Below, piece by piece: positions 55,834-64,000 of a DNA stretch of 64,000 nt. The translations under genes and the position numbers were made by a program. Each line of letters starts with the position of its first letter. The first letter of the stretch is position 1. Below the pieces are notes generated by a model. That model was not told the origin of the DNA. It saw only the letters and a program-made list of their open reading frames with translations, and did no database searches. Source of the DNA: Pedobacter sp. SL55 (lineage in GTDB: Bacteria; Bacteroidota; Bacteroidia; Sphingobacteriales; Sphingobacteriaceae); the NCBI RefSeq assembly GCF_026625705.1, contig NZ_CP113059.1, positions 620,001 through 684,000 on the forward strand, given 5' to 3'.

Positions 55834-57087
55834 TTATTTTTTTAAAGCTATTTGGTTTTTCACATCTAATTTTACCGCTGCCGCAGTTGCTGTTGTATCA
55901 GCTGCAGGAGTTTCTTCTGTAGCTGCAGGAACCGCTTCTACTGGAATTGGTAAATTAAATGCCTTTCTTAAGTCGTTAGTTAAATAAGGGGTTTGCGCTG
56001 CTAACCACTCTTTGTACTCTGCTTCGCTAACTACTCTTACATTTTTTTGCATGTTAAAGTGGTTGGCTCCACAAATTTTAGCACACAGTAAAATATAATT
56101 AAATTTAGGGTCATTAGTTTTAGTTCTCATCTCCTCTGTTGTAATTGTAGGAGTAAACTCAAAATAAGAAACCATACCCGGTACTGTATTTAATTGTACC
56201 CTAAAGTGTGGCATATAAAAGCTATGGATCACATCTTTACTTGCCAAGGTAAAACGTACAGGCTTACCAACTGGCAGTACAATTTCATCAGCCAATAAAT
56301 CATCTAAACTGTTTTTATCGTTGAAATCGATACCTAAACCGTTAATTGCTGTAGTTAACTTATAGTTTCTTTTACCTACAATAGCATCTGGTCCCGGATA
56401 ACGGATATCCCATAAGAATTGAGACGAAGTTACCTCAATGTTGATAGGTCTGTTATTAGCGTCTTCAGCTTTGTAGAAAATAGATCTCCAGGTTAAGAAA
56501 CCTTTTAATACTAATAATGTCAACACCAAAGCAGGAACAATGGTCCAGATTTTTTCAATCGTATTGTTGTGAGGATAGTAGTAAGCTTTTCTCTTGTTAG
56601 AACTTCTGTAGATGTAAGCAAATACAAAAAGTACAATATGAGTAAGAATAAATACAATGGTAGTAATAATCAACGTTAAGTTAAACATCTCGTCAATCCT
56701 AACACCATGCTCTGATGCCGCTTCTGGCAAAATCATGCTACCGTGTACCGTGTATTCCCAATAAACACCGTATAAACCTACTATTAAAAATAGGGCAAAT
56801 AATACCGCATTAATGGTGTTCCAGTTAATGCCTTCAGGCTTACCTTGCGTTTCGCGAGTTAGTTCATATACCTTTAATGCCTTGCCTATAATTGCAATAA
56901 ATAAACATAAAAGCAAGAACAATAACACATAAAAAGCGGCGGTTTTATGTATTGGCCCCATATCTACAGGTTTAGCCGTAGCGGCTGCTGCTGCTTCTTG
57001 AGCAAAGGCATTTGCACTATAGAACACGGTAAATAATACCGCTAGTATTGCCATTGTTTTGTTAACTATTAATCTTCTTAAACTCAT
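55834..57087 (-). CDS. coxB: Cytochrome c oxidase subunit II
   Basis: A 417-residue subunit II (ctaC) with a signal-like N-terminus (MSLRRLIVNKTMAILAVLF...), an extra helix near residue 55, two standard helices (about 75-165) and a cupredoxin domain. The CuA site is present: VIHSFYMPHFRVQ, then LLCAKICGANHFNMQ with both Cys, His and Met. The residue between the cysteines is Lys rather than the usual Glu, which I believe is common in this phylum. An Ala/Thr-rich tail ends the protein. It accepts electrons from a cytochrome c or directly from alternative complex III. Confidence 0.95.
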   Translation of the reverse strand: MSLRRLIVNKTMAILAVLFTVFYSANAFAQEAAAAATAKPVDMGPIHKTAAFYVLLFLLLCLFIAIIGKALKVYELTRETQGKPEGINWNTINAVLFALFLIVGLYGVYWEYTVHGSMILPEAASEHGVRIDEMFNLTLIITTIVFILTHIVLFVFAYIYRSSNKRKAYYYPHNNTIEKIWTIVPALVLTLLVLKGFLTWRSIFYKAEDANNRPINIEVTSSQFLWDIRYPGPDAIVGKRNYKLTTAINGLGIDFNDKNSLDDLLADEIVLPVGKPVRFTLASKDVIHSFYMPHFRVQLNTVPGMVSYFEFTPTITTEEMRTKTNDPKFNYILLCAKICGANHFNMQKNVRVVSEAEYKEWLAAQTPYLTNDLRKAFNLPIPVEAVPAATEETPAADTTATAAAVKLDVKNQIALKK

Positions 57088-57147
57088 TTTCTTTAAAAGT
57101 AGTACGATGTACTGTTTTATATTAATGTTTATTGTAATCGTAACCGA

Positions 57148-58388
57148 TTATAACTGATGGTGTAAACTCTCTTGTAAAAACGGATGGTTTTTTGCCACCA
57201 ATGGCTTTTTGCTTAATGCACTCAATGTAGTGTAGGTAAATAAACCTACGAAACCTGCTGCAATTCCGATTTCTAAAATTCCAAAACCGCTACCATCTTT
57301 AGGCCCAAACTCAAACACACCTGGCATAATCATTTGGTAATAATCTACCCAGTGACCACATACCACGATGATAGATACGGTTAACAAGATGTTGATACTT
57401 CTCTTGTTATCACGATCCATTAATAGTAATAGTGGCGACAAGAAGTTCAATACTAAGTTAAGGTAGAACCAAAACTCGTAACTGTTAAAACGCTTGTAGA
57501 AGTATACCGTTTCCTCAGACATATTTGCATAGTAGATCAATAAGAACTGAGCAAACCATACGTAAGTCCAGAAAATAGAGAAACCAAAAATAAACTGTCC
57601 TAAGTTGTGTAAATGGCTATTGTTAACCCAACTCATGTAACCCGCTTTTTTCAATAGAATGATTACAATAGCGATGATAGCTAAATACTTACCCACATTG
57701 AAGCGAAGTTATACCAACCAAACATAGTTGAGAACCAGTGCGCTTCTAATGACATGATGGTATCAAAAGCGAAAACTGGTGTAGTAAATCCGTAGATCAC
57801 TAAGAACACACATGAATACTTGAAACTCTTGCGGTAAGATTCTAAACCTCCAGCTAAATCCTCATTGTAAGACCATTTGGTAACAAAGTATGAAAAGATT
57901 GAATATGAACCTAAGAACAAGAATTGTCTTGTTAAGAAGAACGGAATATTCAAAAATGCTGACTTACCGTCAATAAGTTTATCGTAGCTCTCACTGCTTT
58001 TATCTACTAAAGCTGGATCAGCCCAGTGGTGATAAAGATTGTGTGTAAACAAACCTGCCGAAATAATTGCGATTAGAATTATAGCAGCTAAAGGTAAGTT
58101 TTTTGCCATTGCTTGAGGTACACGTAATATCGACGCTGACCATCCTGCTTGAGCAACAAATTGTACTGCCAAGAAGAAGGTAGCAGACATACATACGCAA
58201 GCGAAATAATAACCCATCAGTAATAGATTGGCATAAGTACGCTCGTGCATTGCATGCGCATGTTCGTGATTAAAAAACAAGCCGTAAGCAATTGTCAAAA
58301 TACCAATTACGATACCAACAATACTCAGGGTTTTTGCTTTTCCAGTAAACTCAAATTGTTCACTTAAATTATAATGATGAGTTCCCAT
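57148..58388 (-). CDS. actF: Alternative complex III subunit ActF, frameshifted
   Basis: One gene in two frames. The N-terminal part (58388 to about 57684) has six or so helices and ends GWYNFASMWVSI; the C-terminal part continues LAIIAIVIILLKKAGYMSWVNNSHLHNLG... to 57148. One T added to the coding strand at 57684-57686 (ATTTAGC to ATTTTAGC) gives a continuous protein of about 413 residues with ten helices, the normal ActF form. ActF is a membrane subunit of the quinol:cytochrome c oxidoreductase. As the oxidase cluster needs it, the break is most likely a sequence error. Confidence 0.9.
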
Positions 58389-58403
58389 TTATATCTGCTT
58401 TTC

Positions 58404-58991
58404 TTATTGTATTTTTTGTAATTGTTGAACATACATCACTACTTTCCATCTTTCTTCTGGGCTAAGTTGTGAAGCATGAGATCCCATTGCATTTAAACCA
58501 TACATAATGGTATGATAAATTTTTCCAGCAGGCATATCTTTCATTAAACCACCACGAGATGAATTTGCATCAGCGCCATGATAAGCAGGCACACCTGAAA
58601 TACCTTTGTCTAATTTTACGATATGACCTTGACCATCACCTTGATCACCATGACATGGCGCACAGAAAACTGTATAAAAGTGCTTTCCTTCAGTCAAATT
58701 TTTCTCTGTTAATGCCAATGGATTTACTAACGCAACAGATGCTTCGTATCCTTCTTTTGTGTTAGGATATTCATATCTGATATAATCAACAGGCTTTGTA
58801 TTTGGAGGTGGCGTTTGTGACGTCGCTCCGTTAGCAAAGTTCTTATTTGGCTGATCTTGATTGTAAGCAATCGGATCATACATGTTTCTTGCGTACTCTA
58901 AACCTGTACTTTTGTTATCGTTACAAGCCGAAAGCATCGCTACAGAAGCCAGTAAGCTAAATGCCCCTAAAACAATTCTATTCTTATTCAT
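58404..58991 (-). CDS. actE: Alternative complex III subunit ActE, monoheme cytochrome c lipoprotein
   Basis: About 195 residues from the ATG at 58991 (MNKNRIVLGAF); a longer start at 59012 lies further inside actD. Lipobox LSAC, then a class I cytochrome c domain with heme-binding FCAPCHGDQGDGQG and a likely Met axial ligand in KDMPAGKIYHTIMYGLNAMGSH. It passes electrons from the complex to the oxidase on the outer face of the membrane. It overlaps the actD end by 8 bases, indicating coupling. Confidence 0.93.
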   Translation of the reverse strand: MNKNRIVLGAFSLLASVAMLSACNDNKSTGLEYARNMYDPIAYNQDQPNKNFANGATSQTPPPNTKPVDYIRYEYPNTKEGYEASVALVNPLALTEKNLTEGKHFYTVFCAPCHGDQGDGQGHIVKLDKGISGVPAYHGADANSSRGGLMKDMPAGKIYHTIMYGLNAMGSHASQLSPEERWKVVMYVQQLQKIQ

Positions 58992-59520
58992 AGCTAAGAT
59001 ACTTCCTTTCATTATGTTTAACTTCTAAAGCACCTGCTCCTTTTAAAAGTTCGTCAATTTTATCGTGTTCAGTATTTTGCTTTGCATCAATCGCAATGAT
59101 GAAACGATCATCAGTTGCACGTAAGTCCATCACTCTCGGCGCTCTTCCTGGAAACAAGTGGGTAGAGGCATAATAAGAACCTACTAAACCAAATGCACAG
59201 AATAGAATAGTTAACTCGAAAGTAATTGGAATAAAATCTGGCAAAGCAAAGTGCGTTTTACCACCAATGTTAACTGGCCAATCTACCGCTGTAGCTAAAT
59301 AAACACCAGTAAGCATGGTTATTGTACCTGTAATTCCGAAAAAGAAAGCAGCTATATCTAGCCTAGATCTTTTAACGCCTAATTTTGCCTCGATACCGTG
59401 AATAGGCATTGGAGTATAAACATCATAAATAGCGATGTTATTTTCCTGCAATTTCTCGATGCCGTGCAGCATCTCATCAGGATCACCAAAACTGCCTAAA
59501 ATATATTTGATATTACTCAT
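58984..59520 (-). CDS. actD: Alternative complex III subunit ActD (DUF3341)
   Basis: 178 residues with two membrane helices (about 58-80 and 98-120) and cytoplasmic ends. DUF3341 signatures are YILGSFGDPDEMLHGIEKL, IYDVYTPMPIHGIE and STHLFPGRAPRVMDLRATDDRFIIAI. ActD is a small peripheral or membrane subunit of alternative complex III. It starts 2 bases after the actC stop. Confidence 0.93.
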   Translation of the reverse strand: MSNIKYILGSFGDPDEMLHGIEKLQENNIAIYDVYTPMPIHGIEAKLGVKRSRLDIAAFFFGITGTITMLTGVYLATAVDWPVNIGGKTHFALPDFIPITFELTILFCAFGLVGSYYASTHLFPGRAPRVMDLRATDDRFIIAIDAKQNTEHDKIDELLKGAGALEVKHNERKYLSYE

Positions 59521-59522
59521 TG

Positions 59523-60995
59523 TTATATTTTTGCGTAATCTTCTTGTTTAACACTATCAAATTTCTCTAAAGACTCTACGTACTCAGCTACGTGTTCTTT
59601 ATCTAAATGACCTTCTTTGATCAATTTCATTTTAGACTGCTCACTTGCAGTTTTCAATATCATTTTAACCTCCGCAATGGCGATAGAAGGTAACACTCTT
59701 AAGAACAATAGGAATAAGGTAAAGAATACACCTATTGAGCCAACAAACACGCCCACATCTACCCACGATGGATAGAACATTGTCCAGCTTGATGGGATAT
59801 AATCACGGTGTAATGAAGTTACAATGATTACGAAACGCTCGAACCACATACCTATGTTTACTACAATAGATAAAATCCAAGTAGCTGGGATGCTTAAACG
59901 AACTTTTTTGAACCACAACAACTGTGGAGAGATTACGTTACAAGTCATCATCATCCAATAAGCCCACCAGTATGGTCCTGTTGCACGGTTAATGAACGCA
60001 TATTGCTCATATTGTGACCCAGAGTACCAAGCGATGAAGAACTCCGTTAAATAAGCCACACCTACAATCGAGCCTGTCAAGATGATAATCTTATTCATTG
60101 ATTCGATGTGGAACATCGTGATATAGTTTTCTAAACCTAATACTTTACGTACAACCAACATTAGGGTTAATACCATCGCGAAACCTGAGAAGATCGCACC
60201 CGCAACGAAGTAAGGAGGGAAAATGGTAGTGTGCCATCCCGGAATTACCGAAGTTGCAAAGTCCATTGATACAATAGTGTGTACCGAAAGTACCAGTGGT
60301 GTAGAAATACCTGCTAAGATTAATGATACCGCCTCGAAACGTTGCCAAGTTTTAACACTTCCTGTCCATCCGAAAGAAAAGATAGTATAAATCTTTTTAC
60401 GCATTCCAGTTGCTCTATCTCTAATTGTTGCGATATCTGGCAATAAACCTGTGTACCAGAATAATAATGATACAGAGAAATAAGTTGAGATCGCAAACAT
60501 ATCCCATACCAATGGAGAGTTAAAGTTTACCCAAAGTGAACCAAATTGATTTGGTAAAGGTAATACCCAATAAGCTAACCATGGACGGCCCATGTGTGAT
60601 ACAACGTAGGTAGCGGCACAAATAACGGCGAAAATTGTCATCGCCTCTGCCGAACGGTTGATGGAGTTACGCCAGTTTTGACGGAAGAGTAATAATACTG
60701 CTGAAATTAATGTTCCAGCGTGACCAATACCTACCCACCATACGAAACCGGTGATATCCCAAGCCCAACCTACTGTTTTATTTAATCCCCAAGCACCAAT
60801 ACCAAACCAGAAGGTGTAACCTACAGAAACGATCCATAGGGTAGCGCCGCATAGTGCTAGGATAAATCCGATCCACCATGCCCTGTTTGGCTTATTTTCT
60901 ACCGGCGATAGGATCTCTTCCGTAATTTGTGCATACGTAATGTCCTTGCCGGTAATTAATGGTTCTCTTAAAATTGATTCGCTATGTCCTGACAT
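59523..60995 (-). CDS. actC: Alternative complex III subunit ActC (NrfD/PsrC-like)
   Basis: A 490-residue polytopic protein with about ten helices, of the NrfD/PsrC family: WAWDITGFVWWVGIGHAGTLISAVLLLFRQNWR near the N-terminus and VLSVHTIVSMDFATSVIPGWHTTIFPPYFVAGAIFSG in the middle. It carries the quinol-binding site that feeds electrons to the ActB iron-sulfur clusters. It lies 24 bases after actB. Length is normal. Confidence 0.95.
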   Translation of the reverse strand: MSGHSESILREPLITGKDITYAQITEEILSPVENKPNRAWWIGFILALCGATLWIVSVGYTFWFGIGAWGLNKTVGWAWDITGFVWWVGIGHAGTLISAVLLLFRQNWRNSINRSAEAMTIFAVICAATYVVSHMGRPWLAYWVLPLPNQFGSLWVNFNSPLVWDMFAISTYFSVSLLFWYTGLLPDIATIRDRATGMRKKIYTIFSFGWTGSVKTWQRFEAVSLILAGISTPLVLSVHTIVSMDFATSVIPGWHTTIFPPYFVAGAIFSGFAMVLTLMLVVRKVLGLENYITMFHIESMNKIIILTGSIVGVAYLTEFFIAWYSGSQYEQYAFINRATGPYWWAYWMMMTCNVISPQLLWFKKVRLSIPATWILSIVVNIGMWFERFVIIVTSLHRDYIPSSWTMFYPSWVDVGVFVGSIGVFFTLFLLFLRVLPSIAIAEVKMILKTASEQSKMKLIKEGHLDKEHVAEYVESLEKFDSVKQEDYAKI

Positions 60996-61019
60996 AATTT
61001 ATATTGCTGTAAGTAAAGC

Positions 61020-64000
61020 CTAAGCGTGTACTTCTTTTGTTGTTGAATCTATATTTCTAATCTTAGTCATGTAACCAATTCCTGGCTCAACGTTGATCTC
61101 TTCTAATACGTAATAAGTACGCTCGCTACGTAGGGCTTTAGAAACTTCCGAGTTAGGATCGTTTTTATCACCGAAGATAATTGCGTTGGCAGAACAAGCT
61201 TGTTGACAAGCCATTTTGATATCGCCATCTTTCAATGCACGTTTTTCTAATTTGGCAGTTAACTTACCAGCTTGGATACGTTGGATACACATCGAACATT
61301 TTTCCATTACACCACGTGAACGTGTGGTAACATCAGGGTTCAATACTAATTGTGTAAATTCATTGTTCAAATAGTTATCGAAACGTGAATCGTTCCAGTA
61401 GTTGAACCAGTTGAAACGACGAACTTTGTATGGACAGTTGTTTGCACAGTAACGTGTACCTACGCAACGGTTATAAGCCATGTGGTTTAAGCCGTCTGAT
61501 GAGTGTACTGTTGCCAATACTGGACATACCGTTTCGCAAGGTGCGTGATCACAATGTTGACACAACATTGGTTGGTGCACTACAGAAACATTCTCTAAGT
61601 TATCTAAGTGAGCAATTTCTTTCTCTTCAGTTACTGCACCATGTTGCTCATCGTTAAAGCTATAGTAACGATCGATACGTAACCAGTGCATCTCACGACG
61701 ACGACGAACCTCGTCTTTACCAACAACTGGAATGTTATTTTCTACGTTACAAGCAACGATACACGAACCACAACCTGTACAAGCATTCAAATCGATTGCC
61801 ATTACCCAGTTGTTACCCAACATTTCGTGTTTATCGGTAGTCCACAAATCATAAACTTTGTGTTTGTGGTGGTTACCTGAACCAGCAGCTGGATCTTTTA
61901 AGAAATCCTTGAAGCTAGCTTCACGTACGATATTTCTACCCTCGAAAGAGTAGTGAGTTTGTGTTTGTGCTAATTCTTCCCAACGGCCAGTACCCGTTAA
62001 AGTTGCAGTAGTTGCATATTTTAAAGTACCGTTGGTATACGTTACAAATGGGAAAGCATTTTTACCTACGTTGTTACCAGCTTTACCAGCCTTTGTACGT
62101 CCGTAACCTAAAGCTACAGAAGCAGTACCCATTGCTTGGCCTGGTTGGAACAATACTGGCAAATCTACCGTATAACCATTTTCAGCTTTAATGCTTACTA
62201 CATCAAATTCCTTGTAACCTAACTTCTCAGCCTGACGAGGATTTAAAGCTACATAGTTATCCCAAGTTACTTTGGTTACCGGACAAGGGAACTCTTGCAA
62301 GAATGCATTGTTCGCTTGTTTACCATCACGCATTGGAATGCTTTCGAAAATCTGAAGCTCGATATCTTTCTTCAATGCTTTGCTGCTTGCTACGATAGCC
62401 GCTGCTACTGCATCTAAAGATAGAGTGAAACCATAGCTACCTGCTGCTTTTGGCGCAGAAGCGATTACACCTGTTTGTAAAACATCTTCCCAAGTTTTAC
62501 CTGCTGCTGGTAAAATATTTTTCTCCCAGTAGTTACGTACATATTGGTAGTAATCTTGTACAGGAGCATCAGCCCAAGTTAGCAAGCTTTGCTCCGCCTG
62601 ACGAGAGTTGAAAACTGGATTGATAGTAGGTTGAACGATAGAATAGAAACCTTCGTAAGTATTGGCATCGCCCCAAGCCTCTAAATAGTTTGGCGTAATT
62701 GCTACTACATCAGAAAGGTCTGACGTTTCATCTTCTCTATCAGAGAAAGAAACTTTCAAAGCAACTTTAGCTAAACCATCAGTAAAGGCTTTTACGTTGA
62801 TGGCATCGTAAGCTGGGTTTGAGTTCAAGAAAAACACCGCACCAACTTCACCTTTGTTCATTTCGTCAACTAATAATGCAAATTCAGCATCATTGCCTTC
62901 GTAACGTTTACAAGGGTTATCTAAATCGATAGTAGTACCGTAGCTACCAATAGCCACGTTAATTGCGTTTACTAAAGTTTGAACAGAAACATCGTTAGAA
63001 CCAGCTACTACAACCGCCTTACCTTTGTTCTGTAATAATTCTTTAGCTACTAATTTGATTGCTTTATCAGCAGTTGCGTTATCTGGCAAGCCAGCACCTG
63101 GCAAACTAGCACCAGTAATTGCATTGTATAAAGCGATTAACGCAGGTCCTTCTTCAGATAATTTTAAAGCAATACGAGTATCAGCATTAGTACCTGTTAA
63201 ACTCATACCAGCTTCAAACTGGAAGTGACGAGACATTTTCTTTTTCTCTAACGATTTGTAATCTCTGTTAGAAGTGTATTGAGCAGTAAATTCTTCGCCG
63301 CTAATCCAAGTTCCTAAGAAATCGGCTGCAAAGCTTACAATTAAATCTGCTTTATCGAAGTTGTATTTTGGCAACACTGCTTTACCAAAGCTATTCTCGT
63401 TAGCTTTGATGATACCAGTGTAAGAAATTGGATCGTATTGAACCAATTTAGTAGTAGGATATTTTGCTGTAAACTCGGTTACTACCGCTTTAGCCGAAGG
63501 GCTGTTTAAAGAACTTGCTACTATACGAATTTGTTTACCCGAAGCTTGTACTTTGTTCAGTTCGCCTTTAACGAATTTATCCAAATCTGCCCAAGTAGTT
63601 TCATCCTTTTTTAATAACGGAGTTTTAAGCTTAGATACATCATACAAATCTAAAACCGAAGCTTGAGCTTGTGCATCAGTACCACGACTAAACGCTCCTG
63701 CATTTGGATTTACCTCAATTTTAATTGGACGACCTACCACAGTTTTTACCATTACACTGTTTCCTTTGAAACTAGAAACATAATAGTTAGGAATACCTGG
63801 AGTTACCTCTTCTGGTCTAACTAAGTAAGGGATTGATTTGTGTACTTGTTGCTTTTTGACACGCAGCTAAAGTTACAGCACCTAAACCAAAACCTAATGC
63901 CTTTAAAAAGTCACGGCGTGGGGTAACTGTACTTAATCCTGCTTCACTTAAAACATCTTCTATTGGAAGCGGCTCGGCAAATTCGCTTTTGTTGTTTTCA
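61020..64000 (-). CDS. actB: Alternative complex III subunit ActB, molybdopterin-oxidoreductase-like iron-sulfur protein, frameshifted, 5' end outside window
   Basis: The main frame (61020-63752 and upstream in the same frame to about 63850) is a molybdopterin-oxidoreductase-like region with no cofactor motif followed by the iron-sulfur domain: NACTGCGSCIVACNVEN, LCQHCDHAPCETVCP, RCVGTRYCANNCPYKVRR and EKCSMCIQR, which bind three [4Fe-4S] and one [3Fe-4S] cluster. The start of the protein is in another frame: TPRRDFLKALGFGLGAVTLAAC, a Tat signal. Removing one A from the A5 run (63853-63857 on the plus strand) joins CQKQQVHKSIPYLVRPEEVTPG. The 5' end runs off the right edge, and actA is expected beyond it. 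Confidence 0.93.

Noticed and set aside
57148..57696. A short independent membrane protein starting at GTG 57696
   Set aside because: It is the second half of ActF in a shifted frame. The GTG lies within the overlap with the first half.

Overview
The window comes from an AT-rich Bacteroidota chromosome, most likely Sphingobacteriaceae (Pedobacter-like). The evidence is SusC/SusD pairs with a hybrid two-component regulator, lipoproteins with Cys-Lys-Lys starts, lineage-typical DUF families (DUF5690, DUF4286, DUF3050, DUF5008), and an alternative complex III gene cluster joined to a caa3-type oxidase cluster. I found no rRNA, tRNA, CRISPR array, insertion sequence or prophage.

Positions 1-21513 hold a polysaccharide-utilisation locus (PUL). 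On the minus strand, in transcription order, are a GH88 unsaturated-glucuronyl hydrolase and a DUF2264 protein, then two successive outer-membrane modules. The first is SusC-SusD-fasciclin-DUF5007-like. The second is SusC-SusD-fasciclin-DUF5008-phosphatase-like, and its last gene runs off the left edge. A divergent plus-strand hybrid sensor kinase/AraC regulator (17446-21513) is the likely local activator. A GGTAGA..ATCCT motif lies upstream of both minus-strand units.

Positions 21640-38422 are mostly plus-strand housekeeping and small accessory genes: hemW, an SDR, a cupin, an acetyltransferase, DUF3050, a DUF433/DUF5615 toxin-antitoxin pair, a DUF5690 transporter-like protein followed by the tail of a lost paralogue, an apparent DUF2809-SUFU fusion, a WG-repeat protein, a VWA/MoxR pair, a metallophosphoesterase and a UbiA-like protein. 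The spaces between them carry REP-like inverted repeats.

Positions 38628-43005 (minus) form a tight unit: an S9-peptidase-like lipoprotein, a sensor kinase and an OmpR-type regulator. The S9 protein lacks the Ser and His of its catalytic triad. Positions 43252-45931 (plus) hold a TPR protein, DUF4286 and rfbC. Positions 46112-48650 (minus) hold a SUKH-like protein, an OmpA-like lipoprotein, a DUF2461 protein and a small Cys-rich protein.

Positions 48720-64000 (minus) are the respiratory cluster. In transcription order it reads actB (5' end outside the window), actC, actD, actE, actF, coxB, coxA, ctaA, cyoE, two subunit III genes, subunit IV, a cysteine-free SCO-like protein and DUF420. Together these pass electrons from menaquinol through alternative complex III to an aa3-type oxidase.

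A recurring oddity is that at least eight otherwise intact conserved genes, including actB and actF, are split by single-base indels, several in homopolymers. This pattern points to residual sequencing error more than to gene decay, and it should temper any reading of broken or fused genes here.
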